NCBI GenBank assembly: GCA_017642425.1
Contig: JAGCPB010000020.1
Coordinates: 62,001-126,000, forward strand
Reading direction: 5' to 3'
DNA from: Bacteroidaceae bacterium
GTDB lineage: Bacteria; Bacteroidota; Bacteroidia; Bacteroidales; Bacteroidaceae
DNA length: 64,000 nucleotides
A model generated the notes under the pieces. That model searched no databases. It saw only the letters and a program-made list of their open reading frames with translations, and was not told the DNA's origin. Positions 1 to 9,357 of this stretch are shown here, in pieces. The position numbers were made by a program, and so were the translations under genes. Positions within the stretch are counted from its first letter, which is position 1. Each line of letters starts with the position of its first letter.

Positions 1-133
1 AATTGACCTGGTCATGGCTGCCGATAAGAGAATCAACCTTTTTCCACTCTCTTTCATATTTCTGTGCACCGGCATTCAGTACCGTTGCCAAAAGCAATGT
101 CGTCAACAGCGCGTATCGGAAAAGTCTTAGCAT
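1..133 (-). CDS. N-terminus of a secreted protein (partial, runs off left edge)
   Basis: The reverse strand reads ATG at 133 and stays open to the window edge, giving 44 residues. It begins with a clear signal peptide (MLRLFRYALLTTLLLATV, then a likely cleavage after NAGA) followed by a polar stretch QKYEREWKKVDSLIG. A Bacteroidetes -7 box lies 20 bases upstream on the same strand. The mature start resembles the N-terminus of large periplasmic alpha-2-macroglobulin-like proteins of Bacteroidales, which often begin with a similar Tyr-Glu-x-x-Trp-Lys-x-Val segment after the signal, but too little is visible to claim this. Export is well supported; function is not. Confidence 0.55.
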   Translation of the reverse strand, partial: MLRLFRYALLTTLLLATVLNAGAQKYEREWKKVDSLIGSHDQVN

Positions 134-152
134 ATCTTTGTGATGTTTTGCG

Positions 153-160
153 CAAAGATA
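153..160 (-). promoter_or_regulatory. -7 box for the leftmost secreted-protein gene
   Basis: On the minus strand this reads TATCTTTG, matching TAnnTTTG. With the start site about four bases past the G, the leader would be about 16 nt. The same 8-mer occurs on the plus strand at 133-140, so the two boxes form a perfect inverted repeat with a 12-bp spacer. Confidence 0.5.
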
Positions 161-238
161 ACGTACTGTAAGAATAGAAAGGCATTAATTGGCGTTGCAT
201 TTCCGTTGCATTTGCATTATATAAACGTTGCAAATTAC

Positions 239-246
239 TATTTTTG
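239..246 (+). promoter_or_regulatory. -7 box of murF, near-leaderless
   Basis: TATTTTTG matches TAnnTTTG and ends 7 bases before the murF ATG, so the mRNA would start only about four bases before the start codon. TTTG at 211-214 is a possible -33 element, though the spacing is long. Confidence 0.5.
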
Positions 247-253
247 CAGTACT

Positions 254-1558
254 ATGACGGTTGAAGAGATTTACAGCAAGTTTAAGGAGTGTGGGGGAGT
301 TACTACCGATAGCCGCAAATGCGGTCCGGGACTGATGTTCTTTGCCCTTAAGGGGGAGCGTTTTGACGGCAATGAGTTTGTGCGCGGTGCCTTGGAGCAG
401 GGTTGCCCGTATGCGGTTATGGACAATGCCGGGCTTTATGATGCTGCTGACAGCCGCATGATTCTTGTGGATAGCGTGCTTGACACTCTGCAGAAAGTTG
501 CTGCACATCACCGCCGTGAGTTGGGAACTCCAGTCATTGGCATTACCGGAACTAACGGCAAGACCACTACCAAAGAATTGACCAATGCTGTAATGAGTGC
601 CGCCTACAATGTGCTTTGTACCCAAGGAAATCAGAACAATTCCATTGGCGTTCCGCTTACAGTTCTGGGATTGAAGTCTGAGCACCGATATGCCATTGTG
701 GAGATGGGAGCCAGCCATCCGGGCGATATCAAGGAACTTGTAGAGGTGAGCCAACCTGATTACGGGTTGATTACCAATGTGGGTAAGGCGCATCTGCTTG
801 GATTCGGCTCTTTTGAGGGCGTGAAACGCACCAAGGGTGAACTTTATGACTGGCTGCGTGAGCATAACGGTACTGCATTTGTGAACCGTGACAACGTGCA
901 CTTGCAGCAGATGTGTGCGGGACTACCGCTCATAGAGTACGGCAAGCCCGGGCAGGAGGGTCTTCTGGTAGAAGGTGAGGTGCTGGAGTGCAACCCGTTC
1001 GTCAAGTTCCGCTGGCGCAGTAAGGGTGGTGATTGGCATATTGTCCAGACCAGTCTGATAGGTGCGTATAATGTTGACAATGCTCTGGCTGCCATTACAA
1101 TAGGATTGCGCTTTGGAGTATCGGAGGATAAGGCATCGGCTGCTGTGGCAGGATATGTGCCGCAGAACAACCGCTCACAGCTTACCGAGACAGGACGCAA
1201 TCATCTGGTGGAAGATGCATATAATGCCAATCCTACCAGTATGGCAGCTGCCATAGAGAATTTCAGTATGATGAAGGCCGATAATAAGATGCTTATACTG
1301 GGTGATATGCGTGAGCTTGGTGAAGTGTCGGAGGCTGAACACCGGAATATAGTGGAATTGCTTAAAGAGAAAGGCTTTACCAAAGTATGGCTTGTGGGCA
1401 GTGAGTTTGCAAAAGTGGCGCAGGAATCAGAATTCAGGCTTTTTGCCGATGTGGAGGCAGTGAACGATGCTCTCAGGATTGAACCTTTGAACGGATACAG
1501 TATACTTATAAAGGGTTCCAACAGTATAGGATTAACCAAAACAATAACCAATTTATAA
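254..1558 (+). CDS. murF: UDP-N-acetylmuramoyl-tripeptide--D-alanyl-D-alanine ligase MurF
   Basis: Cytoplasmic Mur ligase that adds D-Ala-D-Ala to UDP-MurNAc-tripeptide using ATP, the last soluble step of peptidoglycan precursor synthesis. The 434-residue protein has the usual order: an N-terminal uracil-binding domain with TTDSRK (about 17-22), the ATP-binding loop GITGTNGKTT (96-105), central motifs such as EMGASHPGDI, and a C-terminal domain with EDAYNANPTSM and LGDMRELG. The ATG at 254 is chosen over an upstream in-frame GTG at 140 because it starts the conserved region and sits just after a -7 box. It is one of two MurF domains in the window; the other is fused to alanine racemase. The SGNH hydrolase gene follows after 2 bases. 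Confidence 0.95.
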   Translation: MTVEEIYSKFKECGGVTTDSRKCGPGLMFFALKGERFDGNEFVRGALEQGCPYAVMDNAGLYDAADSRMILVDSVLDTLQKVAAHHRRELGTPVIGITGTNGKTTTKELTNAVMSAAYNVLCTQGNQNNSIGVPLTVLGLKSEHRYAIVEMGASHPGDIKELVEVSQPDYGLITNVGKAHLLGFGSFEGVKRTKGELYDWLREHNGTAFVNRDNVHLQQMCAGLPLIEYGKPGQEGLLVEGEVLECNPFVKFRWRSKGGDWHIVQTSLIGAYNVDNALAAITIGLRFGVSEDKASAAVAGYVPQNNRSQLTETGRNHLVEDAYNANPTSMAAAIENFSMMKADNKMLILGDMRELGEVSEAEHRNIVELLKEKGFTKVWLVGSEFAKVAQESEFRLFADVEAVNDALRIEPLNGYSILIKGSNSIGLTKTITNL

Positions 1559-1560
1559 TT

Positions 1561-2229
1561 ATGAAAAAGTTAGTTGCACTTTTTGCGTGTGTTCTTGTAT
1601 GTGGAATCATGTCCGCACAGTTGAAGGTCTCCGTCATGGGTGACTCATACTCAACTTTCACGGGTTCCATGCCCAAGTATTATGACACATTCTATCCCAA
1701 CCAGTTCTGCGGTGTTACAGAGCAGAGCCAGCAGTGGTGGGCTCAGGTGATTGAGAAGAACGGCTGGGTTCTTGAAAAGAATGATTCATGGTCAGGCAGT
1801 ACCGTTTGCTGCCGCGGTTACAATCATGACGACTATTCAGACCGCGCTTTCGTGACCCGTCTTAACTGCATCGGCGCTCCCGATATCCTGTTCATATTCG
1901 GCGGTACCAATGATGACTGGACACATGAGCCTTTTGGAGACTACAAGTACTCGGATTGGACCAAGGAGGATCTTTATTTCTACCGTCCGGCATTTGCATA
2001 CCTGCTTGACAACCTTAAGAAACTGTATCCCAAGATGAAGATATACTCTCTGCTTAATGACGGAATGAGTGAGAATCTGGGTGAGTCAATGAGGGAGATC
2101 TGCAAGCACTACGGCGTGCCCGTAATTGCTGTTGATGGCATTGAGAAGCGCATGAATCACCCCACAGCTGCCGGCATGACCAAGATTGCCGAGCAGATTC
2201 AGGCTTTCCTTGACGCCGAGAAGAAGTGA
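1561..2229 (+). CDS. Secreted SGNH/GDSL-type hydrolase
   Basis: A 222-residue exported protein: signal peptide MKKLVALFACVLVCGIMSAQ, then the SGNH hydrolase fold. Visible blocks are VMGDSYSTF near residue 26 (nucleophile Ser in the GDS motif), FIFGGTNDDW near residue 116 (the Gly and Asn of blocks II/III) and MNHPTAAGM near residue 199 (catalytic His of block V). Such enzymes remove acyl or acetyl esters from sugars or lipids; the substrate cannot be read here. It sits 2 bases after murF and its stop overlaps the GTG start of folP (GTGA), so it is almost certainly cotranscribed with both. That is an unusual place for a secreted esterase, and action on acetylated peptidoglycan is an idea, not a conclusion. 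Confidence 0.85.
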   Translation: MKKLVALFACVLVCGIMSAQLKVSVMGDSYSTFTGSMPKYYDTFYPNQFCGVTEQSQQWWAQVIEKNGWVLEKNDSWSGSTVCCRGYNHDDYSDRAFVTRLNCIGAPDILFIFGGTNDDWTHEPFGDYKYSDWTKEDLYFYRPAFAYLLDNLKKLYPKMKIYSLLNDGMSENLGESMREICKHYGVPVIAVDGIEKRMNHPTAAGMTKIAEQIQAFLDAEKK

Positions 2230-2996
2230 CGCAGATACTGGGCATAGTAAATGTAACACCTGATTCCTTTTGGAGCGGGTCACGTGTGCAGGACAGGCAG
2301 ACTCTTGTGGAGCGTGTCCGCACAATGATCCGGCAAGGGGCGGATGCAATTGACGTAGGCGGCTGTTCTACCCGTCCCAATGCCATTCAGGCTACCGGGG
2401 AACAGGAGATGGAACGCCTTGAGTGGGGACTTGATGCCATAAGGGAGGAGTTCCCCGACATAATGCTATCGGTTGATACCTACCGTCCGCGGATTGCAGA
2501 ACGCTGTATCCGTGAGTGGAACGTGAATATGATAAATGATGTTTACGGAGGTAATGCCGATATGTATCAAGTGGTTGCTGAAGCAGGTGTACAGTACGTG
2601 CTCATGTGGGCGGAGCAGGTTAAGAATAACCCCGTAGAGGAGATGAAGCTGTTCTTTGCAGACAGATTGATTCAATTGGAGAACGCTGGTGTGAACGTGA
2701 CAGAAAAAGTGATACTGGATCCGGGATACGGATTCGGAAAGACAGTTGAGCAGAACTATACTATTCTTGCCCATCAGGATGAATTGCTGGCGTTCGGGCT
2801 CCCCGTGCTGTCCGGTTTGTCACGCAAGTCTATGGCCTGGAAGCTGTTGGGTATCACTCCTGATGAGGCTCTGCCCGCAACGGTTGCAATGAATACCGTA
2901 GCACTTATGAAGGGCGCCGACTGGCTCCGTGTTCATGATGTCTCTGAAGCCGTTCACACGGTTAAAATATTCCAGGCTTTAAGTGACTATAAATAA
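2226..2996 (+). CDS. folP: Dihydropteroate synthase
   Basis: Joins p-aminobenzoate to 6-hydroxymethyl-dihydropterin diphosphate in folate synthesis; target of sulfonamides. The 256-residue protein starts almost directly at the first family motif (GIVNVTPDSF, residues 6-15), followed by DVGGCSTRP, LSVDTYRP, MINDVYGG, ILDPGYGFGKT and LSGLSRKSM, which are the pterin- and phosphate-binding loops in family order. The start is GTG overlapping the previous stop by 4 bases, so translation is probably coupled. It is short at the N-terminus compared with many homologues, but all binding loops are present. The diadenylate cyclase gene follows after 15 bases. Confidence 0.93.
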   Translation: MTQILGIVNVTPDSFWSGSRVQDRQTLVERVRTMIRQGADAIDVGGCSTRPNAIQATGEQEMERLEWGLDAIREEFPDIMLSVDTYRPRIAERCIREWNVNMINDVYGGNADMYQVVAEAGVQYVLMWAEQVKNNPVEEMKLFFADRLIQLENAGVNVTEKVILDPGYGFGKTVEQNYTILAHQDELLAFGLPVLSGLSRKSMAWKLLGITPDEALPATVAMNTVALMKGADWLRVHDVSEAVHTVKIFQALSDYK

Positions 2997-3011
2997 TTTT
3001 CAATTTGAAAA

Positions 3012-3788
3012 ATGGTTGATTACTTTGTATCATTCGGAATAAAGGACATAATAGACGTTTTGTGCGTCTCGCTGTTGCTTTTCTACCTCTACAAACTGAT
3101 GAAGAGGACAGGATCGCTCAATATGTTCATTGGAATACTTGTGTTCATCCTGGTATGGATAGTGGTATCTCAGGTTTTGAAGATGCAGCTGTTGGGAGCC
3201 GTGATGAACAAGTTGGTAGATGTGGGTGTGATAGCACTCATAGTGCTGTTTGCCGATGACATACGCCATTTCTTCCGTGACATCGGTACTTCTACCCGTA
3301 CCCGAAAGCTGTTCCGCTGGCTTGTACGCAGGCGTCATGCCGATGGTGACTTGAGCAAGTGGGATCCAATTGTGAAGGCGTGTGACAGTATGAGCCACCG
3401 CAAGGAGGGCGCATTGATAGTGTTGGGCCAGAATGACGAGCTTCATGATGTCATTGCCACAGGTGAGGAGGTGAACGCCAATATCAACCAGCTTCTCATT
3501 GAGAACATTTTCTTCAAGAACAGTCCGCTGCATGACGGCGCTATGATAATTGTGGGTGACCGCATAGAATCGGCAGCATGTATTCTGCCTTTGTCGCAGA
3601 GCGAAGAGCTGCCCAAGGAATTCGGACTGCGTCACCGTTCTGCAATGGGCATATCCGAAAAGACAAATGCCGTGGCTGTGGTGGTATCGGAAGAGACAGG
3701 AATCATTTCAGTATTCCGCAAGGGTTCGTTCCAGCGTAACATATCGGGACAGGATCTGGCCAAGTATCTGGCAGAGAATGTCAGATGA
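3012..3788 (+). CDS. cdaA: Membrane diadenylate cyclase (CdaA/DacA family)
   Basis: Makes the second messenger c-di-AMP from two ATP. The 258-residue protein has N-terminal membrane segments (about residues 13-27, 34-55 and 60-78) followed by a DisA_N catalytic domain. The signature motifs are present: LHDGAMIIVGDRI around residue 175 and LRHRSAMGISE around residue 206, corresponding to the DGA and RHR active-site motifs. It lies 15 bases after folP and is probably in the same operon. c-di-AMP commonly controls potassium uptake and envelope homeostasis; a Trk potassium uptake operon lies 19 kb away in this window, but no direct link is visible. Confidence 0.93.
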   Translation: MVDYFVSFGIKDIIDVLCVSLLLFYLYKLMKRTGSLNMFIGILVFILVWIVVSQVLKMQLLGAVMNKLVDVGVIALIVLFADDIRHFFRDIGTSTRTRKLFRWLVRRRHADGDLSKWDPIVKACDSMSHRKEGALIVLGQNDELHDVIATGEEVNANINQLLIENIFFKNSPLHDGAMIIVGDRIESAACILPLSQSEELPKEFGLRHRSAMGISEKTNAVAVVVSEETGIISVFRKGSFQRNISGQDLAKYLAENVR

Positions 3789-3803
3789 TGATATTACAAG
3801 TTG

Positions 3804-3854
3804 TGCCAAACTGTCAGAACGGGTGACACATTAGTCCCGTATGGCGGTTTGGCA
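3804..3854. promoter_or_regulatory. Nested inverted repeat in the cdaA-groES intergenic region
   Basis: An outer pair TGCCAAAC (3804-3811) / GTTTGGCA (3847-3854) encloses an inner pair ACGGG (3819-3823) / CCCGT (3836-3840), separated by 7- and 6-base internal gaps, with a 12-base apical loop. An alternative small pair TGTCA (3812-3816) / TGACA (3824-3828) overlaps it. No T-tract follows, so it is not a standard terminator. It could be an RNA structure at the cdaA 3' end or an operator for groESL. It is not a CIRCE element. Confidence 0.5.
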
Positions 3855-3865
3855 TATTTTATGCT
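3849..3865 (+). promoter_or_regulatory. Sigma-54-like -24/-12 promoter candidate for groESL
   Basis: TTGGCATATTTTATGCT has GG at 3851-3852 and GC at 3863-3864, exactly 12 bases apart as in sigma-54 promoters (TTGGCA-N-TTGCW). A start about 12 bases further would give a leader near 50 nt before groES. No TAnnTTTG box is visible in this gap. A single motif match is weak evidence. Confidence 0.3.
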
Positions 3866-3927
3866 CTGGTTGTAATGCCCGATGAGGGGCTTTGTGACTG
3901 AATCAAATAACTTAAAACTATAAGAAT

Positions 3928-4203
3928 ATGAACATTAAACCGTTAGCAGACCGCGTTCTGATACTCCCGGCAGCAGCCGAGGAGAAGACAATCGGCGGAA
4001 TCATAATCCCCGATACAGCAAAGGAGAAACCACTTAAGGGTGAAGTCATTGCAGTTGGAAACGGCACCAAGGATGAGGCTATGGTACTCAAGAAAGGTGA
4101 CCAGGTACTGTATGGCAAGTATTCAGGCACAGAACTTGAAATAGACGGAGAGAAATATCTGATTATGCGCCAGAGCGACGTTCTGGCTGTGGTTGAAAAA
4201 TAA
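3928..4203 (+). CDS. groES: Co-chaperonin GroES
   Basis: Ten-kDa heptameric lid of the GroEL folding chamber. The 91-residue sequence is typical from end to end: [12 protein letters not shown], the GGIIIPD mobile loop (about 23-29), [11 protein letters not shown] and YGKYSGTE. It is 15 bases upstream of groEL and forms the usual bicistronic operon. The 139-bp upstream gap carries the nested inverted repeat and the sigma-54-like site described separately, which are the visible candidates for stress control. Confidence 0.97.
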   Translation: MNIKPLADRVLILPAAAEEKTIGGIIIPDTAKEKPLKGEVIAVGNGTKDEAMVLKKGDQVLYGKYSGTELEIDGEKYLIMRQSDVLAVVEK

Positions 4204-4206
4204 TAA

Positions 4207-5856
<1,650 letters not shown>

Positions 5857-5871
5857 TCCAATCAATAATTG

Positions 5872-5908
5872 AAAAAAGGCGCACGAATATACTTCGCGCG
5901 CCTTTTTT
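5872..5908 (+). terminator. Intrinsic terminator of groESL
   Basis: AAAAAAGGCGC (5872-5882) pairs perfectly with GCGCCTTTTTT (5898-5908) around a 15-base loop, leaving a six-T tail. It ends 3 bases before the purN -7 box, so it cleanly separates the two transcription units. Confidence 0.85.
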
Positions 5909-5911
5909 GTA

Positions 5912-5919
5912 TACCTTTG
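5912..5919 (+). promoter_or_regulatory. -7 box of purN, near-leaderless
   Basis: TACCTTTG lies 5 bases before the purN ATG; the predicted start is one or two bases before the start codon. It supports the ATG at 5925 rather than any earlier in-frame codon. Confidence 0.55.
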
Positions 5920-5924
5920 TGACT

Positions 5925-6596
5925 ATGATACGATTAGCGATTCTGGCATCGGCCAACGGAACTAATGCGCAGGCTATTATTGAGGCTGTGCGTGCTGGTA
6001 AGTTGGATGCTGATGTAAAAGTGGTTCTGACCAATAAGGAGGATGCCGGCGTGATTGGGCGTGCGCGGAGACTGGGTGTGCCTGTGGAGATAGTTCCTTC
6101 AAAGGGTATCCGGAACCGTGCTGAATATGATGCTCTGGTGGTTGAGACACTCAAGAAGTATGATGTTGATACCATCGCATTGGCAGGTTGGATGAGGATA
6201 TTGAGCGAGGTGTTCGTAAATGCTTTTGAGGGAAGGATCCTGAACCTGCATCCTGCTCTTCTGCCCAGTTTCAAAGGTGCAACTGCTATCGTCGATGCAT
6301 ATGAGCACGGAGTGAGGATAACAGGATGCTCTGTTCATCTGGTTACACCCGAGCTTGACGCAGGTCCTGTGATTATCCAGGCTGGTGTGCCTGTTAACGG
6401 AACTGTCGATGAGCTTGAGGCGCAGATTCACCGTATGGAGCACCGCATATTCCCGCAGGCCCTGCAGTGGTTTGCCGAAGGGCGTATCAGTGTTCAGGGG
6501 CACAAGATAATTGTGGCTCCTTCAGAGCACAAGGTAAAGAAGACTGATTACATAGAGGGTTGCCTGGTTTCACCGGCACTCGAAGAAAAAATATAA
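5925..6596 (+). CDS. purN: Phosphoribosylglycinamide formyltransferase PurN
   Basis: Transfers a formyl group from 10-formyl-tetrahydrofolate to GAR in purine synthesis. The 223-residue protein has the family features: an N-terminal loop ASANGTNAQAI (about 8-18; most family members read SGxGSN, so the first loop is somewhat divergent), the catalytic NLHPALLPSFKG segment near residues 106-117 with Asn and His, and ELDAGPVIIQ near 145 with the catalytic Asp. Reading frame is open further upstream through the terminator region, but that extension has no family similarity. deoD follows after 4 bases, joining purine synthesis and salvage in one transcript. Confidence 0.88.
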   Translation: MIRLAILASANGTNAQAIIEAVRAGKLDADVKVVLTNKEDAGVIGRARRLGVPVEIVPSKGIRNRAEYDALVVETLKKYDVDTIALAGWMRILSEVFVNAFEGRILNLHPALLPSFKGATAIVDAYEHGVRITGCSVHLVTPELDAGPVIIQAGVPVNGTVDELEAQIHRMEHRIFPQALQWFAEGRISVQGHKIIVAPSEHKVKKTDYIEGCLVSPALEEKI

Positions 6597-6600
6597 GCTT

Positions 6601-7314
6601 ATGAGTAGAGAAGATACCCCCACGGCTCATATTGCAGCGCAGTATGATGATGTAGCCAAGACTGTTATAATGTGCGGCGATCCGCTCCGCGCCAAGTTCA
6701 TTGCCGACAAGTATCTGGACAGTCCGGTGCTCTTTAACGAGGTACGTGGAATGCTGGGATTCACAGGTTTCTATAAAGGCAAGCGCGTATCGGTAATGGG
6801 GCACGGAATGGGAATCCCTTCAATAGGCATCTACTCATACGAGCTGTTCAATTTCTTTGATGTGGAGAACATTATCAGGGTTGGCACAGCCGGTGCCTTG
6901 AGCGCTGACATGCAGATAGGCGATATGCTCTTTGCACAGGCTGCATGCACGGACTCCGATTACGGACACCAGTACGGATTTCCGGCCAAGTTTGCCCCGA
7001 TAGCCAGTTTTGAGTTGCTTGAAAAAGCTGCTCAAGTGGCCCGTGGGAAAGGTTTCCCGTTCCAGGTGGGCAATATATACAGTGCCGATGTGTTCTATGA
7101 TGTGTCAGACAGGCAGATGGAGTGGGGTAAGTTTGGCGTGAAGGCGGTTGAGATGGAATCGGCCGGACTCTATATCAATGCTGCCGCCGCAGGCAAGAAG
7201 GCGCTGACCATCTGCACCATATCTGACCAGTTGGTTCACCGCAAGTATGCATCGACCGAGGAGCGTCGCTCCAGCTTTACCAACATGATGCAGGTGGCAC
7301 TTGAAATCGCTTAA
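6601..7314 (+). CDS. deoD: Purine-nucleoside phosphorylase, DeoD type
   Basis: Splits purine (deoxy)nucleosides with phosphate to a free base and (deoxy)ribose-1-phosphate, for purine salvage. The 237-residue protein has the hexameric DeoD-type pattern: MCGDPLRAKFIA near residue 21 (phosphate-binding GDPxR), VMGHGMGIPSIGIY near 66, RVGTAGALS near 94 and KAVEMESAGLY near 181, followed by a conserved Asp in TISDQLV. It is cotranscribed with purN, 4 bases upstream, and prmC follows after 3 bases. Confidence 0.93.
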   Translation: MSREDTPTAHIAAQYDDVAKTVIMCGDPLRAKFIADKYLDSPVLFNEVRGMLGFTGFYKGKRVSVMGHGMGIPSIGIYSYELFNFFDVENIIRVGTAGALSADMQIGDMLFAQAACTDSDYGHQYGFPAKFAPIASFELLEKAAQVARGKGFPFQVGNIYSADVFYDVSDRQMEWGKFGVKAVEMESAGLYINAAAAGKKALTICTISDQLVHRKYASTEERRSSFTNMMQVALEIA

Positions 7315-7317
7315 GTC

Positions 7318-8151
7318 ATGAAACATATACTGTCGCAAATAGAAAGCGCATTGGGCGGTCTTTATGATGCGGCAGAGTTGGAATCCATAAAGAAGGCACT
7401 GTGTCTGGAACTGCTGGACATAAGTGCCGTCTCTTTTTTTACTAAAGAAACCCTTGCCGCTGATACGGAGAGGGACAGAAAACTTGATGAGGCTTTGGAG
7501 CGGCTTGCTCAGGGTGAGCCGTTGCAATATGTGATTGGATTCACTCCGTTCTGCGGATTGCAGTTCCAGGTTGATTCGCGTGTACTGATACCGCGTCCCG
7601 AGACTGCGGAACTAGTGGATTGGGTAGCTCAGGATACTGTTGCCAGCGGTTCTCTGCTGGATGTGGGCACAGGCAGCGGGTGCATTGCAATAAGTCTGGC
7701 TCACCGGCTTCCAGATTGGAAGGTGCAGGGGTGGGATATCAGCGACGGTGCCCTTGAGGTGGCTAGGGAGAACAACCGTTTGAATGGTACTGATGTGGTG
7801 TTCCGTAGGGTTGACATCCTGGCTGCGCAGGCATCGGACCAAAAGTTTGACGTGATTGTGAGTAACCCGCCGTATGTGCTGGAATCGGAGAAGGTGCAAA
7901 TGGAGAAGACGGTGCTGGATTATGAACCGTACACTGCCTTGTTTGTACCGGACAGTGACGCTCTGTTGTTTTACAGGGCTATTGCGGAATTCGGAAAGCA
8001 TAACTTAAGCAAAGGTGGCAGACTCTATTTTGAGATCAACCCATTGGCAGCCGATGTTTTGAGGCAGATGCTGCTTAAGGCGGATTATCATGATATTGAG
8101 ATACGGAACGATATATTTGGAAAACAACGAATGATTAAGGCGATACTATGA
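7318..8151 (+). CDS. prmC: Release factor glutamine methyltransferase PrmC/HemK
   Basis: SAM-dependent enzyme that methylates the Gln of the GGQ motif of peptide-chain release factors. The 277-residue protein has the N-terminal helical domain, PLQYVIGFTPFCGL near residue 63, LIPRPETAELV near 91, the SAM loop LLDVGTGSGCIAI near 113 and the catalytic SNPPYV motif near 182. The last bases overlap the ATG of recX by 4 (ATGA), so the two are translationally coupled. Confidence 0.94.
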   Translation: MKHILSQIESALGGLYDAAELESIKKALCLELLDISAVSFFTKETLAADTERDRKLDEALERLAQGEPLQYVIGFTPFCGLQFQVDSRVLIPRPETAELVDWVAQDTVASGSLLDVGTGSGCIAISLAHRLPDWKVQGWDISDGALEVARENNRLNGTDVVFRRVDILAAQASDQKFDVIVSNPPYVLESEKVQMEKTVLDYEPYTALFVPDSDALLFYRAIAEFGKHNLSKGGRLYFEINPLAADVLRQMLLKADYHDIEIRNDIFGKQRMIKAIL

Positions 8152-8609
8152 CTGAAACTGAAGGAAAGACACTTGCTGAACGCTACTGTTCAGGGGCGGA
8201 ACATTGCTGCTTTGAGGTGCGTGCTATGCTGCAGAGACACGAAGCAGAGAGCGGGGATATAGACCGCATACTCAAACATCTTATAAAAGAGGGATACATT
8301 GATGAATCCCGATATGCACGGGCGTTCGTGCACGACAAGGTGCGTTTTGCCAAATGGGGCAGGGTCAAGATTGCACAGGCTCTATGGCAAAAACGCATAT
8401 CGCAGGATGTGGCTGACAGTGCATTGGCTACGATTGATGAGGATGAATATATGACTGCATTGAATGATGTGGCCCAGTCGCGTTACCGCGCGGCGAAAGG
8501 CGCAACAGAGTATGAACGCAAGATGAAAGCCATGAAATCAGTCTGCTCACGAGGGTATGAGCCCCAACTGGTGCGTAAAGTGCTTGACTTTTCCGATATT
8601 TTTGAATAA
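8148..8609 (+). CDS. recX: Regulatory protein RecX
   Basis: Small helical protein that binds RecA filaments and modulates recombination. At 153 residues it has the normal length and three-helix repeat layout; recognisable parts are LKHLIKEGYIDESRYARAF near residue 43 (YIDExRYA is the family signature), FAKWGRVKIAQAL near 67 and a C-terminal repeat ending YEPQLVRKVL. It overlaps prmC by 4 bases. A -7 box for the next gene lies in its last codons. Confidence 0.88.
   Translation: MTETEGKTLAERYCSGAEHCCFEVRAMLQRHEAESGDIDRILKHLIKEGYIDESRYARAFVHDKVRFAKWGRVKIAQALWQKRISQDVADSALATIDEDEYMTALNDVAQSRYRAAKGATEYERKMKAMKSVCSRGYEPQLVRKVLDFSDIFE
8597..8604 (+). promoter_or_regulatory. -7 box inside the recX 3' end (candidate comF promoter)
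   Basis: TATTTTTG matches TAnnTTTG and would start transcription near 8608. That gives a leader of about 70 nt to the preferred comF start, or about 15 nt to an alternative ATG at 8624. Confidence 0.35.
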
Positions 8610-8640
8610 ACCTTTTTAATTATATGAATAACCATGTTTG

Positions 8641-8667
8641 CCCGGACAGGCATTATCGTCATCCGGG
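8641..8667 (+). promoter_or_regulatory. Hairpin in the presumed comF leader
   Basis: CCCGGA (8641-8646) pairs with TCCGGG (8662-8667) around a 15-base loop, ending 10 bases before the preferred comF ATG. No T-tract follows. Its location supports a start at 8678 rather than 8624, where it would fall in the coding region. Confidence 0.3.
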
Positions 8668-8677
8668 TATTTTGAAA

Positions 8678-9352
8678 ATGATGTTTGAATTTCTGTTTCC
8701 TCACTACTGTAAGGTGTGTGGGTGCAGACTTGATCCTTCCGAAGAGGAGCTCTGCATTACCTGTTTCCTGGGTATGCCCCGCCTGGACTATGATATGAAG
8801 TCCATCAATCCTGCTGAACGTATGCTTCTAACCGAGCGCAGTATGGTTCGGGCAGCATCGGTACTGCAATACAGCAAGGAGAGCGATTACCGCAACATTC
8901 TGTTCCATCTCAAATACTGGCATCATCCCAAGGTGGGGCAGTGGCTGGCTAGGATCGGCGCTACAGATTTGTATGAAAAAGGATTCTTTAAGGGTGTTGA
9001 CTGCATTGTTCCTTTGCCGCTTACCCGACGCAAGGAGATTAAGCGCGGCTACAACCAGTGCATGCATATTGCCAAAGGGGTGCGTAAGGTAACGGGACTG
9101 CCTATACTGTCTGATGCTGTTATACGTAAGGTGAACAGCAGTAAGCAGGCCGGGCTTGGCAAATATCAGCGCTGGCGGAACGCCCAGGGGTTGTTTGAGG
9201 TTGCCGATGCGGCTGTCCTTCAGGGCAAGCACATCCTCATCATTGATGACGTTATCACTACCGGGGCAACATTGCTGTCAATGATTGATACTGTTGAGGC
9301 TGCGGTACCGGATATCAAAGTATCGGTGTTTACCCTTGCGCTTGCTCAATAA
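8678..9352 (+). CDS. comF: ComF family phosphoribosyltransferase-like protein
   Basis: ComF-family proteins couple a small zinc finger to a type I phosphoribosyltransferase domain and are linked to DNA uptake or processing. The 224-residue protein starts MMFEFLFPHYCKVCG with a CxxC-x(13)-CxxC zinc-finger-like pattern (CKVC and CITC), then VPLPLTRRKEIKRGYNQ near residue 113, and ends with the PRPP loop ILIIDDVITTGATL near 188. The reading frame is open to an ATG at 8624, which would add 18 residues (one with Cys/His) unlike the family; the later start is preferred. The stop is followed after 5 bases by repeat element A. Confidence 0.82.
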   Translation: MMFEFLFPHYCKVCGCRLDPSEEELCITCFLGMPRLDYDMKSINPAERMLLTERSMVRAASVLQYSKESDYRNILFHLKYWHHPKVGQWLARIGATDLYEKGFFKGVDCIVPLPLTRRKEIKRGYNQCMHIAKGVRKVTGLPILSDAVIRKVNSSKQAGLGKYQRWRNAQGLFEVADAAVLQGKHILIIDDVITTGATLLSMIDTVEAAVPDIKVSVFTLALAQ

Positions 9353-9357
9353 ACACC

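Noticed and set aside
140..253. N-terminal extension of murF from a GTG at 140
   Set aside because: The extra 38 residues have no family similarity, and the -7 box at 239-246 would lie inside the coding region.
3789..3927. CIRCE (HrcA) operator before groESL
   Set aside because: The inverted repeat found is TGCCAAAC/GTTTGGCA with a long interior, not TTAGCACTC-N9-GAGTGCTAA.
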